A stretch of DNA of 32,222 nucleotides from an uncultured bacterium (GTDB lineage Bacteria; Bacillota_I; Bacilli_A; RFN20; CAG-826): the NCBI GenBank assembly GCA_949299165.1, contig CASFZJ010000018.1:1-32222 (forward strand). Direction: 5' to 3'. The position numbers and the translations under genes are program-made. The notes under the pieces are model-generated. The model was not told the origin of the DNA and ran no database searches. It worked only from the letters and a program-made list of their open reading frames with translations. Shown here piece by piece: positions 1 to 7,256 of the stretch (position 1 is the first letter of the stretch; every line of letters starts with the position of its first letter).

Positions 1-13
1 GTTGAATTCACCC

Positions 14-46
14 AAAAAGCGAAGTTTTACGGAATTTCGCTTTTTT
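14..46 (+). terminator. Intrinsic terminator of a gene left of the window
   Basis: A 10-bp stem (AAAAAGCGAA at 14-23 pairing with TTCGCTTTTT at 36-45) is followed by a T run. It probably ends a plus-strand gene outside the window. The A-rich left side means it could also act on the minus strand. Bases 47-144 hold nothing else I can support. Confidence 0.75.
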
Positions 47-144
47 ATTGCTTAAATACTTTATAAAATTGGGCAAATGTAAGTTATTTACCAATACAAA
101 AAATCTACTTTTTTCTTTAAAAAAAGATCCTTTCATTTTAAAAT

Positions 145-177
145 TAAGTCGTAAGTAAGTCGTAAGTTAGTCGTAAG
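145..177. repeat. Three tandem 11-bp repeats before the AlbA_2 gene
   Basis: The unit TAAGTCGTAAG occurs at 145-155 and 156-166, and once more with one change (TTAGTCGTAAG) at 167-177. The array ends 5 bases before the GGAGGG ribosome binding site of the gene at 197. An 11-bp period is close to one helical turn, so the copies face the same side of the DNA. It is probably an operator for autoregulation by the downstream protein; that role is inference. Confidence 0.8.
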
Positions 178-196
178 TCAAATGGAGGGATAAATA

Positions 197-1711
197 ATGG
201 CGATTCCTATCACAGTTGAAAAATTATTAAAAGAGAATATTGTTGAGAGTGAACGAATTGAGTTTAAAGAAAGTTGGAACCCTGACGCAATTATAAAAAC
301 AATATGTGCTTTTGCTAATGATATTGATAACCGGGGTGGCGGCTATATTTTAATTGGCATAAAAGAAGAAAATGGAAAAGTTGTTTATCCAATTAGTGGC
401 CTAGAAGACGATGAAATTGATAAAATCCAGAAAGAATTATTGAGATATTCTAAGTTAATTTCGCCTTCCTATTTACCAATTGTTGAAGTTACAAAATACG
501 AAAACAAAAATTTAATTTTAATATGGTGTCCAGGCGGAAATGATAGACCATATAAGACTTTTAAAAAAGTAACATCGAAAAATAGTGAAAAAGTTTATTT
601 TATAAGAAAATTTTCATCTACAATTGAGGCGAATGAAGCCAATAAAAAGGAATTAAATTCTTTAGCTGATGACATTCCTTTTGATGATAGAGTCAACCTA
701 AAAGCTGATGTTGAAGATTTAAGTTTACCTTTAATTAAAAATTATCTTCGGGAAGTTAAAAGCAATTTATTAGCTAATATTGAAAATAAAGAGTTGGTAG
801 AAATTTCTAAAGATTTAAAAATAGTGGACGGACCAAAAGAATTTATTAAACCTTTAAATGTTGGTTTGCTCTTTTTCTCTGATGATATAGAAAGATTTTT
901 CCCTTATTGCAGAATTGAGCTTGTGACAATATATGATTCGACAGGTCAAGGAATGGAAGAAAGAATTTTTCAAGGCCCAATTGACTGGCAACTTAAAAGT
1001 GTTTTAAGTTATATTAAAAATAATGTAATTGCTGAAAAAGTTTTTAAAATAGATAATGATGCAGAAGCAGTGAGAGTTAAAAATTACCCATATGAAGCGT
1101 TAGATGAATTTATTTCTAATGCTGTATATCACAGGTCGTATCAAATACACGAACCGATAACAATTAGAATTGAAAAAGCTCAAATAGAAATTACCTCTTT
1201 TCCAGGACCAGACAGATCAATTACGGATCGAGATTTAAAAAATTTAAATTTAAAGGCTAGAAGATATCGTAATCGTCGAATCGGAGATTTTTTAAAAGAA
1301 TTGCACTTGATTGAAGGTAGAAATACAGGCTATCCTACGGCTTTAAGAGCGATTGAAAATAATGGTTCGCCATTGCCTATTTTAGAAACTGATGAAGAAA
1401 GAAGCTTTTTTAGTGTAATTCTACCTATACACAATGCTTTTTTAACTAATAAAATTAATAAAAATGATTATTTAAGTGATAGCAAATCTTCTAAAAAGAG
1501 AAAAAATAAAGAAGAGATTAAAAAAGAGATTTTAGTAAAGTTGGAAGATAATAATTTATCTGCAAAAAAACTCTATGAATCAATCGGCTATTCAGGCAAT
1601 GTATCGAGAACTTTTAGAGAATGCATCAACGATTTGATAAAAGATAAGTTAATTAGATATAGTTCTCCTAAAATAAACTCTTCGTCCAATATGCTGATTA
1701 AAATTAAATAA
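197..1711 (+). CDS. AlbA_2 / HATPase_c_4 domain putative transcriptional regulator (COG2865-like)
   Basis: A 504-residue protein. The N-terminal third (about 15-145, with IEFKES and the glycine-rich GGGYILIGI segment) looks like the Schlafen AlbA_2 domain. A GHKL-type ATPase segment follows, with the N-box pattern E-x3-NA-x2-HR near residues 304-312 (DEFISNAVYHR). The C-terminal 70 residues are lysine-rich and look like a winged helix. The family is annotated as putative transcriptional regulators or ATP-binding proteins and is common in accessory DNA; targets are rarely known. GGAGGG at 184-189 supports the ATG. The gene stands alone between a terminator and the convergent MATE gene. The tandem repeats just upstream point to self-regulation. 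Family assignment is firm; the biological role is not. Confidence 0.85.
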   Translation: MAIPITVEKLLKENIVESERIEFKESWNPDAIIKTICAFANDIDNRGGGYILIGIKEENGKVVYPISGLEDDEIDKIQKELLRYSKLISPSYLPIVEVTKYENKNLILIWCPGGNDRPYKTFKKVTSKNSEKVYFIRKFSSTIEANEANKKELNSLADDIPFDDRVNLKADVEDLSLPLIKNYLREVKSNLLANIENKELVEISKDLKIVDGPKEFIKPLNVGLLFFSDDIERFFPYCRIELVTIYDSTGQGMEERIFQGPIDWQLKSVLSYIKNNVIAEKVFKIDNDAEAVRVKNYPYEALDEFISNAVYHRSYQIHEPITIRIEKAQIEITSFPGPDRSITDRDLKNLNLKARRYRNRRIGDFLKELHLIEGRNTGYPTALRAIENNGSPLPILETDEERSFFSVILPIHNAFLTNKINKNDYLSDSKSSKKRKNKEEIKKEILVKLEDNNLSAKKLYESIGYSGNVSRTFRECINDLIKDKLIRYSSPKINSSSNMLIKIK

Positions 1712-1726
1712 ATTATGTAAAATATT

Positions 1727-3226
1727 TTAGTTTTGCGAGGTTATTTCTAAATTTTCGGTATTATTTTCTAAAACTAGTTTCTTGTATTGCTTGTGAATAA
1801 AGATAAAATAACCTATTCCAAGTATTAAACAAGCTATTAACCAAGCAAATGGATCAGCTAAGCAAGTAGTAATAAATGGAGCTGGATTTTCGTATAAATT
1901 TAAACTTGTACTAATTTGATCAACAAACATATAAGGGCCAAATAAACAAAGTAGAGTTCTAGCTAAAAGTTCGCCTATCCCCGCAAAGAAAGGAATGACA
2001 GGTTTTCCAATTCCTTGAATTGAACATCTTAAAATGAATAAAATTCCTAAAAGTGGGAAAAATGGAACGGTCGATAACACTGAAAGTCTTCCTAAATATG
2101 CAGACTCATCAGTAATTTTTGAAGCATCGTAGAATAATTTCATATAAGTGTTATCAATGAGTAAAAGAAGTGCAATTGCAAAAAGTAAGACATAAATAAT
2201 AAACATTAAAGTTATTGAAGTTATAATTCCTTTTTTAACTCTTTTATATAATTTAGCACCATGATTTTGACCACAAAAAGACAACATTGCAGTTCCTAAA
2301 GCATTTAAAGGAGTCATCAAGAAATTTTGCATTTTATTAGCTGCACCATAAGCAAGTTGAGCAGGACCGTTATCAATTACTACACCAGCTATTGTAGTAT
2401 CGAATTTAATAATTGTAGATTGAAGGGTAATAAGCCCAATTCCTAATATTGAAAACTGAAGAGCTAATGGAAGCCCAAGTTTAAGATGTTCAGCATAAAA
2501 AGACCAATTTAATGCTTTAAAATCGCTACTTTTAAATCTTAAAAATGGATATTTAACAAAGGTATAAATATAACAAAGTAAGGCTGAAATACCTTGAGCA
2601 ATAATTGTTGCAATCGCGGCACCCGCAACCCCCCAATGAAACACAACGATAAAGAGCAAATCTAAACAAATATTTAAAATTGTAGATACTATTAAGAAAA
2701 GAAGTGGAGTTAAAGAGTCGCCCATAGCTCTTAATAAAGAACAAATTTGATTGTATGCAACTTGGCAAATTGTACCTAAAAAGATAATTAATAAGTATGT
2801 TTTTGCCGCTTCATAGGTTGCGCCACCAGTTGTGCTTGTTAATCCTACTAAAGATAATAAAGGATCTAATAAAGAAGTAGCTAATATTGTTAAAAATACC
2901 GCGATTATGAAACCTAAAATAACTTGTGTTAAAAATGATAATCTTAGTCCATCGTGGTCTTTTTGCCCCATTTTTTCTGATGAAATTACCGAAAAACCGG
3001 CTGAACAACCAAAAGCAAATTGCAAAATAATGTAAGTAATGGAACCAACATCGTTTACACCATTGACCTCGTTGGCGCTTAAATTTTGTCCAACAATTAT
3101 TGCGTCAGTTAATGTATAAATTTGTTGAAAAATATAAGAAATTAGAATTGGTATCATAAATACCAGGATTACTTTGTAAATCTTTCCATTTGTTAAGTCA
3201 ACTGGTGCAAAAAGTTTCTTAAACAT
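1727..3226 (-). CDS. MATE family multidrug/cation antiporter
   Basis: About 499 residues, almost wholly hydrophobic, with the twelve-helix pattern of the MATE (NorM/DinF-like) family. Family-like segments include IPILISYIFQQIYTLTDAII near the start and LRAMGDSLTPL mid-protein. The family exports cationic drugs or metabolites using Na+ or H+ gradients; the substrate here cannot be told. A longer reading frame opens at 3259, but the ATG at 3226 (MFKKLFAPVDLT) has a GGAGA site 5 bases upstream (3231-3235, minus strand) and fits family N-termini, so I prefer it. The protein ends in a charged tail. A structured minus-strand element with a terminator lies about 200 bases upstream and might control this gene. 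Confidence 0.9.
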   Translation of the reverse strand: MFKKLFAPVDLTNGKIYKVILVFMIPILISYIFQQIYTLTDAIIVGQNLSANEVNGVNDVGSITYIILQFAFGCSAGFSVISSEKMGQKDHDGLRLSFLTQVILGFIIAVFLTILATSLLDPLLSLVGLTSTTGGATYEAAKTYLLIIFLGTICQVAYNQICSLLRAMGDSLTPLLFLIVSTILNICLDLLFIVVFHWGVAGAAIATIIAQGISALLCYIYTFVKYPFLRFKSSDFKALNWSFYAEHLKLGLPLALQFSILGIGLITLQSTIIKFDTTIAGVVIDNGPAQLAYGAANKMQNFLMTPLNALGTAMLSFCGQNHGAKLYKRVKKGIITSITLMFIIYVLLFAIALLLLIDNTYMKLFYDASKITDESAYLGRLSVLSTVPFFPLLGILFILRCSIQGIGKPVIPFFAGIGELLARTLLCLFGPYMFVDQISTSLNLYENPAPFITTCLADPFAWLIACLILGIGYFIFIHKQYKKLVLENNTENLEITSQN

Positions 3227-3393
3227 AAAATCTCCACGAAACGTTAAATATTTAATCACAATTTAAATGAATTGTTAATCCTAAATTTTAGTTATTTTAA
3301 TTTTTTGAATTAAATCTTTTTTTGCTGCTTAAAATTTTAAGTAACTTTATTTTTCAAAAGTTTATTTTTTTGATTTTTTACAAAAAATAGTTG

Positions 3394-3409
3394 AGATTTG
3401 CAAGGTTTT
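3394..3409 (+). repeat. Dispersed intergenic 16-mer, copy 1
   Basis: AGATTTGCAAGGTTTT is found here and again exactly at 11325-11340. A one-base-shorter version lies on the minus strand at 22141-22155. All three are in spacers. Function unknown. In the long spacer 3227-3742 the other recognisable items are the minus-strand RNA unit and the promoter of the ECF gene. Confidence 0.6.
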
Positions 3410-3427
3410 TGAAAAATTTCATTGTAT

Positions 3428-3453
3428 AAAAAAAGAAATTCCATTGGAATTTC
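3428..3453 (-). terminator. Intrinsic terminator on minus strand
   Basis: A perfect 8-bp stem (GAAATTCC/GGAATTTC, loop of three, 3435-3453) is followed on the minus strand by seven T (3434-3428). No protein gene ends here on that strand, so it must end a non-coding transcript or attenuate the MATE gene. Confidence 0.75.
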
Positions 3454-3533
3454 GTTCAGTCAATCGTTAGTGATTTAACCACAGTTTTAGAATTTATCTA
3501 AGTCCATGTCGTGTCGTACAATTAAATCACACT
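3428..3533 (-). ncRNA. Candidate structured small RNA or riboswitch-like leader
   Basis: On the minus strand a promoter-like pair (3567-3540) is followed by a predicted start near 3533. Next comes a 9-bp closing stem (GTGATTTAA at 3530-3522 pairing with TTAAATCAC at 3478-3470), with a small inner hairpin (TTAGA/TCTAA), and then an intrinsic terminator at 3453-3428. The unit is about 105 nt with no convincing reading frame. It could be a free small RNA, or a terminating leader for the MATE gene that starts at 3226. I do not recognise it as SRP RNA, 6S, tmRNA or a standard riboswitch. Confidence 0.5.
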
Positions 3534-3539
3534 GTCATT

Positions 3540-3567
3540 AATATAAAGGATTTAAATTCTAATTCAA
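3540..3567 (-). promoter_or_regulatory. Putative promoter of the minus-strand RNA
   Basis: TTGAAT (3567-3562), a 16-base spacer and TATATT (3545-3540) read on the minus strand. The predicted start is near 3533, at the foot of the conserved-looking stem. Confidence 0.45.
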
Positions 3568-3693
3568 GTCTTATGCTTAAAATTTTACAAACAATTTACG
3601 TAATTAAAAGAATGTAAATTTTATGTATAAAAATTTAGTTATTTCGTTTGAAATACGAATCTTGAAATTAACTGACAAAACGACAAATCAATA

Positions 3694-3723
3694 TTGACAC
3701 GAATAATTTTTTAGAATTAACAT
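3694..3723 (+). promoter_or_regulatory. Putative promoter of the ECF S-component gene
   Basis: A consensus TTGACA (3694-3699) is followed, 18 bases on, by the weak -10 TAACAT (3718-3723). GGAG at 3731-3734 precedes the ATG at 3743. About 40 bases upstream, TTTCGT and ACGAA (3642-3659) form an imperfect inverted repeat that could be an operator. Confidence 0.45.
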
Positions 3724-3742
3724 TTTACTTGGAGATTAATTT

Positions 3743-4378
3743 ATGACGAAAAATCAAGTTCAAATCAATAAAATTTGTTTAGCTGCTATATTTTTAGCTT
3801 TAGGTTGGTTATTACCTTTTTTAACAGGTCAAATTCCTGAAATTGGGAGCATGCTCTTGCCAATGCATATTCCTGTTTTCTTAGCTGGATTCATCTTAGG
3901 TCCATGTTATGGCGCTTTAATTGGTTTTATCACACCATTAACTAGATCATTAATTTTTGGTATGCCACCAATTTATCCAACTGCGCTTGCAATGTCTTTT
4001 GAACTTCTAAGTTATGGATTTATTAGTGGTGCAATGTTTATTTTCTTAACGAAATACATTAAAAAAATACCAACTATCGCAAATGTTTATATTTCTTTAG
4101 TTACCGCAATGGTTTTAGGGAGATTTATTTGGGCTTTCTTTGATTATTTATTTTTAATAGGAAGCGATAATCCATTTACATTCATGGTTTTTGCAAATGG
4201 AGCCTATATTAATGCATGGCCAGGAATTTTATTACAATTAGTACTTATTCCTGCAATTGTTCAACTCTTATATTCATTTAATTTAGTTCAACATTTATTA
4301 CCTGATTATGCAAAAGTTTTCAAAAGAAGAAACGTTAAACAAGATAATACAGAAAATCCAACAAATAATAACAACTAA
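3743..4378 (+). CDS. ECF transporter S component (substrate-binding membrane subunit)
   Basis: A 211-residue membrane protein with about six hydrophobic helices, an N-terminal QINKICLAAIFLALGWLLP and the segment LPMHIPVFLAGFILGPCYGA. These are typical of energy-coupling-factor S components that bind vitamins or nucleoside-like compounds. No EcfA/EcfT genes are nearby, so it probably uses a shared (group II) ECF module encoded elsewhere. The last 22 residues are polar and asparagine-rich. A GGAG site supports the ATG. The 3' end overlaps the next gene, a small kinase, by 71 bases. A transporter-kinase pair suggests phosphorylation traps the imported compound. The substrate is not readable from sequence. 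Confidence 0.85.
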   Translation: MTKNQVQINKICLAAIFLALGWLLPFLTGQIPEIGSMLLPMHIPVFLAGFILGPCYGALIGFITPLTRSLIFGMPPIYPTALAMSFELLSYGFISGAMFIFLTKYIKKIPTIANVYISLVTAMVLGRFIWAFFDYLFLIGSDNPFTFMVFANGAYINAWPGILLQLVLIPAIVQLLYSFNLVQHLLPDYAKVFKRRNVKQDNTENPTNNNN

Positions 4379-4886
4379 CGGACAATGCGTAATCGCAATT
4401 GACGGAATGTGCGCTAGCGGAAAATCTACGCTTGCTTTTGAGCTAGCTGAAAAATTTAATTCTAGAATCATTCATATGGATGATTTTTATGAGCCAAGAG
4501 GACACATTGATCTTTCAACAAGCGTAAATGGAAACATAAATTTAGAAAGATTTAAAAACGAAATCGTAACACGTTTGAACGAAAGTGAATTAACTTATAA
4601 TGTATTTTCGTGTGCTGAACAAAAAATTGTAAGCTCCACAATCTTAGGAAAACGTGATTTAACTATTGTTGAAGGCAGTTATTCAACAAATCCATACTTT
4701 AAAAAGTACTATAATTTTGCAATTTTCCTGGAAATTTCAAAAAAAGTCCAAGAAAATCGAATAAAGACCAGAAATTTTCAAAATTTCCAGGATTTTTTAA
4801 ATAAATGGGTAGTTTTAGAAAATAGATATTTTGATTTTTTCGATATCAAAAGTAAGGCAGATTTCATCATCGAAAATGATTTATAG
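4308..4886 (+). CDS. Uridine kinase-like P-loop kinase
   Basis: A 192-residue P-loop protein: Walker A GMCASGKST at 33-41, an HMDDFYEPRG segment resembling the substrate-binding region of uridine/pantothenate kinase-like enzymes, and an EGSYSTN strand later. The length matches small nucleoside-kinase-like proteins. The ATG at 4308 lies inside the preceding gene in another frame. No other ATG/GTG/TTG lies between it and the P-loop, and about 30 residues before the P-loop are normal for this family, so the overlap seems real. There is no ribosome binding site, so it likely depends on translational coupling to the ECF gene. It probably phosphorylates the compound the S component imports; the substrate is unknown. 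Confidence 0.75.
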   Translation: MQKFSKEETLNKIIQKIQQIITTNGQCVIAIDGMCASGKSTLAFELAEKFNSRIIHMDDFYEPRGHIDLSTSVNGNINLERFKNEIVTRLNESELTYNVFSCAEQKIVSSTILGKRDLTIVEGSYSTNPYFKKYYNFAIFLEISKKVQENRIKTRNFQNFQDFLNKWVVLENRYFDFFDIKSKADFIIENDL

Positions 4887-4899
4887 TTTCGAATGAAAG
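4887..4899. promoter_or_regulatory. Possible operator TTTCGAATGAAAG (also a weak terminator)
   Basis: The same 13-mer occurs at 17675-17687 upstream of the class II aldolase gene. Here it is followed by six T, so it could also act as a short terminator for the kinase gene. It lies about 115 bases before the start of the isomerase/racemase operon; its spacing to the aldolase gene is similar. The mirror sequence CTTTCATT recurs at 5006-5013, abutting the GTG start. Confidence 0.4.
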
Positions 4900-4960
4900 T
4901 TTTTTAATTTATATTCATAATTAAATTTGCATTTTTTATAAAGTTTATATTTTTATTATG

Positions 4961-4988
4961 TTGATTTAGCATTTAAATAGTTTAAAAT
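4961..4988 (+). promoter_or_regulatory. Putative promoter of the isomerase/racemase/ABC operon
   Basis: TTGATT (4961-4966), 16 bases, TAAAAT (4983-4988). The predicted start is near 4995, and AAGGG at 5001-5005 serves the GTG at 5014. Confidence 0.4.
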
Positions 4989-5013
4989 TTAAGTAAATGT
5001 AAGGGCTTTCATT

Positions 5014-5826
5014 GTGAAAAAAATATATTTAAATTTGAAAAGATTCGATATACCAGCTAGTTTCGATGGTATAAACAAGACACGGAAAAACGAAACTTAT
5101 GGAAAAGAAATCACTGAAGGAATTGAAAAAATGAATCTTTCACTTCCTGTGACAATATTTTTTCAAGAAGCAAACCTTTTAAGTGCTTTAAGCGCAAACA
5201 AAAATGTTCATATTGGTTGTCAAAGCGTTCACTATCAAGATGTAAGTAAAGGTGGAAATTTTGGCGCCTTCACAACATTTAGAACAGCTAAATCAATGAG
5301 AGGTATTGGAGTTAGCGATACACTTATTGGCCACTGTGAAGAAAGAAATTATCTTAATTATCTTTTTGCTCAAGCAGGCGGACAAGGTGATATCAATAAA
5401 ATCTTAAATGAAGAAATTAAACGCGCTCAAGAAGCTGGTTTAGAAGTCTTATATTGTATTGGTGAGAAAGCCGAAGAACAAGATCACAAATATGAGGTTC
5501 TTAGACATCAACTCGAAGTAGGTTTAGAGGGGGTTGATTTAAGTAAAATTACAATTGCTTATGAACCTGTTTGGGCTATCGGACCTGGAAAAGTACCTCC
5601 AGGAAGAGAATATATAGAAGATATAGCAAAATTTGTTAAATCTGTTGTTAACGTCCCCGTAGTTTACGGCGGCGGATTAAAAATAGAAAACGCTGAAATG
5701 ATTGCGTCAATTCCTGAAGTTGATGGTGGACTCATTGCGTTAACAAAATTTGGTGCAGACTTTGGATTCACCTTAGAAGATTTTGAAAAAATCGTATTAA
5801 CTTATGAGAAAGGACTAAAAAAATGA
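5014..5826 (+). CDS. Triosephosphate isomerase paralogue (TIM-barrel sugar-phosphate isomerase)
   Basis: 270 residues with the TIM fold and its catalytic set: N7 and K9 (NLK), H107 (GHCEER) and E184 (AYEPVWAIG). Standard TIM reads GHSERR, so the motif is slightly changed. The phosphate-gripping loops differ more: YGGGLK (218-223) in place of the usual YGGSV, and LIALTKF (240-246) where TIM has a GG-containing loop 8. Members of this fold also isomerise tetrulose phosphates (EryH), so a non-triose substrate is plausible. GTG start, chosen for the AAGGG site 8 bases upstream. It is the first gene of an operon with a LarA-like and a NagB-like gene, and its stop overlaps the next start (ATGA). 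Fold and chemistry are sure; substrate is not. Confidence 0.85.
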   Translation: MKKIYLNLKRFDIPASFDGINKTRKNETYGKEITEGIEKMNLSLPVTIFFQEANLLSALSANKNVHIGCQSVHYQDVSKGGNFGAFTTFRTAKSMRGIGVSDTLIGHCEERNYLNYLFAQAGGQGDINKILNEEIKRAQEAGLEVLYCIGEKAEEQDHKYEVLRHQLEVGLEGVDLSKITIAYEPVWAIGPGKVPPGREYIEDIAKFVKSVVNVPVVYGGGLKIENAEMIASIPEVDGGLIALTKFGADFGFTLEDFEKIVLTYEKGLKK

Positions 5827-7256
5827 AAGTTAAATTAGAATACGGCGATGGTCAAGTAGATGTTGAAGTCCCAGAGGGAAGTGACGTATTTGAAACTGGC
5901 GTTACTGTAAAAGATCCTGAAGGAATTAAAGATGTCAAAAAAGCCACTTTAGAAGCTATTCGTAATCCAATGGATATGAAACCAATTAGTGAACTTGTTC
6001 ACAAAGGTAGCAAAGTCACTATTGTTTTCCCTGATAAAGTTAAAGGTGGATTCCAAGATGATTCACACCGTAAAACATCAATTCCTCTAATCATCGATGA
6101 ATGCTTAAAATATGGTGTTGAAGAAAAAGATATCTTACTTATTTGTTCCAATGGTTTACATAGAAAGAACAAACCAGATGAAATTAGACATATTTTAGGT
6201 GATGCTATCTTTGATAGATTTTATCCAAAAGGACAAATTATCAATCATGATAGTGAAGACTGGGATCATTTAGTTGATTGTGGAAATGAACCTAAGTATG
6301 GCGCAAAAGTCGTTATGAACAAATATGTTTATGATAGCGATATTTGTTTCTTAATTGGGCACGCTCAAGGAAATCCTTATGGTGGATATAGTGGTGGATA
6401 TAAACATTGCGCTACTGGTATCTCCAACTGGGAATGTATCTCTTCCCATCACTGTCCAGCAGTTATGCATAGAGATGACTTTGTTCCAGTCACATCACAT
6501 TCATTAATGAGAAAGAAATTTGATGCAATTGGTGAATGGATGGAACACAGCATGGGTAAAAAATTCTTCTGTGTTGATGCTGTTTTAGATTCATTCTCAC
6601 ATCAAATCGCAGTTTATGCTGGTGAAGCCCATAGAGTTCAAGAAGAATCTTGGAAGATTGCTGATAAGAGAACATATGTTCACTGGGCAAAGAAAAAATA
6701 CGATGTTTTAATCTTTGGGTTACCAAATGATTTCCAATATGGTACAAGACAAGGTAGAAACCCAATTCTTGTTGAACAAGCAATTTCTGCTCAAGTTGTT
6801 AGACTTAAGAGAGTTATGAGCGAAAAACCTGTTATTATTGCTCTTGCTCAATGTGATGGTGATTTTGGTGATGAAGAATTCCCAGCAATGAAAGATGTTT
6901 ATGAATATTTCCAAAAACATGGTAATACACTTCCTGAAGTCGAAAGCTATTACGATGAAATGGATACTAAAAAATATATTGAAATGTATAGACATCACTA
7001 TGCATTCCACCCATATCATGCTTTCTCAATGATCTCCTGTGCACATATTGCTGAAAGAGATTGTGCAGCAGTTTACATTGTTGGAGCAAAAGATCCTGGC
7101 ACAGCTCGTGGAATGGGTATGAAAACAAGAAGCACAGTTATGGAAGCTTTCAATGATGCAAAGAAATTTGTTGGAGACAAACCAAACGTTCTTGTTTTAC
7201 CAATGACATTCAAGAGACCATCAGTACATCTTTGTATGGAGGATGACAAAGAATGA
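5823..7256 (+). CDS. LarA-family (nickel-pincer) racemase/epimerase homologue
   Basis: 477 residues of the lactate racemase LarA/DUF2088 family. Recognisable are GLHRKN with H113, the IGHAQGNPYGGYSGGYK segment with H180 and K194 (position of the lysine that anchors the nickel-pincer nucleotide in LarA), and a histidine-rich stretch SSHHCPAVMH after it. The usual D-x-T-R of LarA is FPDKVK here, and the protein is about 50 residues longer than LarA, so it belongs to a divergent branch. Characterised relatives racemise or epimerise 2-hydroxy acids. The cofactor needs LarB, LarC and LarE, none of which is in this window. The start overlaps the TIM-like gene (ATGA) and the end overlaps the NagB-like gene (ATGA), implying translational coupling. 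The substrate is unknown. Confidence 0.8.
   Translation: MKVKLEYGDGQVDVEVPEGSDVFETGVTVKDPEGIKDVKKATLEAIRNPMDMKPISELVHKGSKVTIVFPDKVKGGFQDDSHRKTSIPLIIDECLKYGVEEKDILLICSNGLHRKNKPDEIRHILGDAIFDRFYPKGQIINHDSEDWDHLVDCGNEPKYGAKVVMNKYVYDSDICFLIGHAQGNPYGGYSGGYKHCATGISNWECISSHHCPAVMHRDDFVPVTSHSLMRKKFDAIGEWMEHSMGKKFFCVDAVLDSFSHQIAVYAGEAHRVQEESWKIADKRTYVHWAKKKYDVLIFGLPNDFQYGTRQGRNPILVEQAISAQVVRLKRVMSEKPVIIALAQCDGDFGDEEFPAMKDVYEYFQKHGNTLPEVESYYDEMDTKKYIEMYRHHYAFHPYHAFSMISCAHIAERDCAAVYIVGAKDPGTARGMGMKTRSTVMEAFNDAKKFVGDKPNVLVLPMTFKRPSVHLCMEDDKE

Noticed and set aside
197-1711. Prophage or island around the AlbA_2 gene
   Set aside because: No integrase, attachment repeat or tRNA border is visible; a single gene with a repeat array is not enough.
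2553-3035. Several 65-71-residue frames inside the MATE gene
   Set aside because: They are shadows of the membrane-protein gene in other frames, without start signals.
3435-3560. Plus-strand riboswitch for the ECF S component
   Set aside because: The hairpin's T run is only on the minus strand, and the plus-strand promoter TTGACA lies downstream of the element, so it would not be in the ECF transcript.
6490-7019. Two long antisense frames inside the LarA-like gene
   Set aside because: No ribosome sites, no recognisable domains, and the sense frame has clear family motifs.
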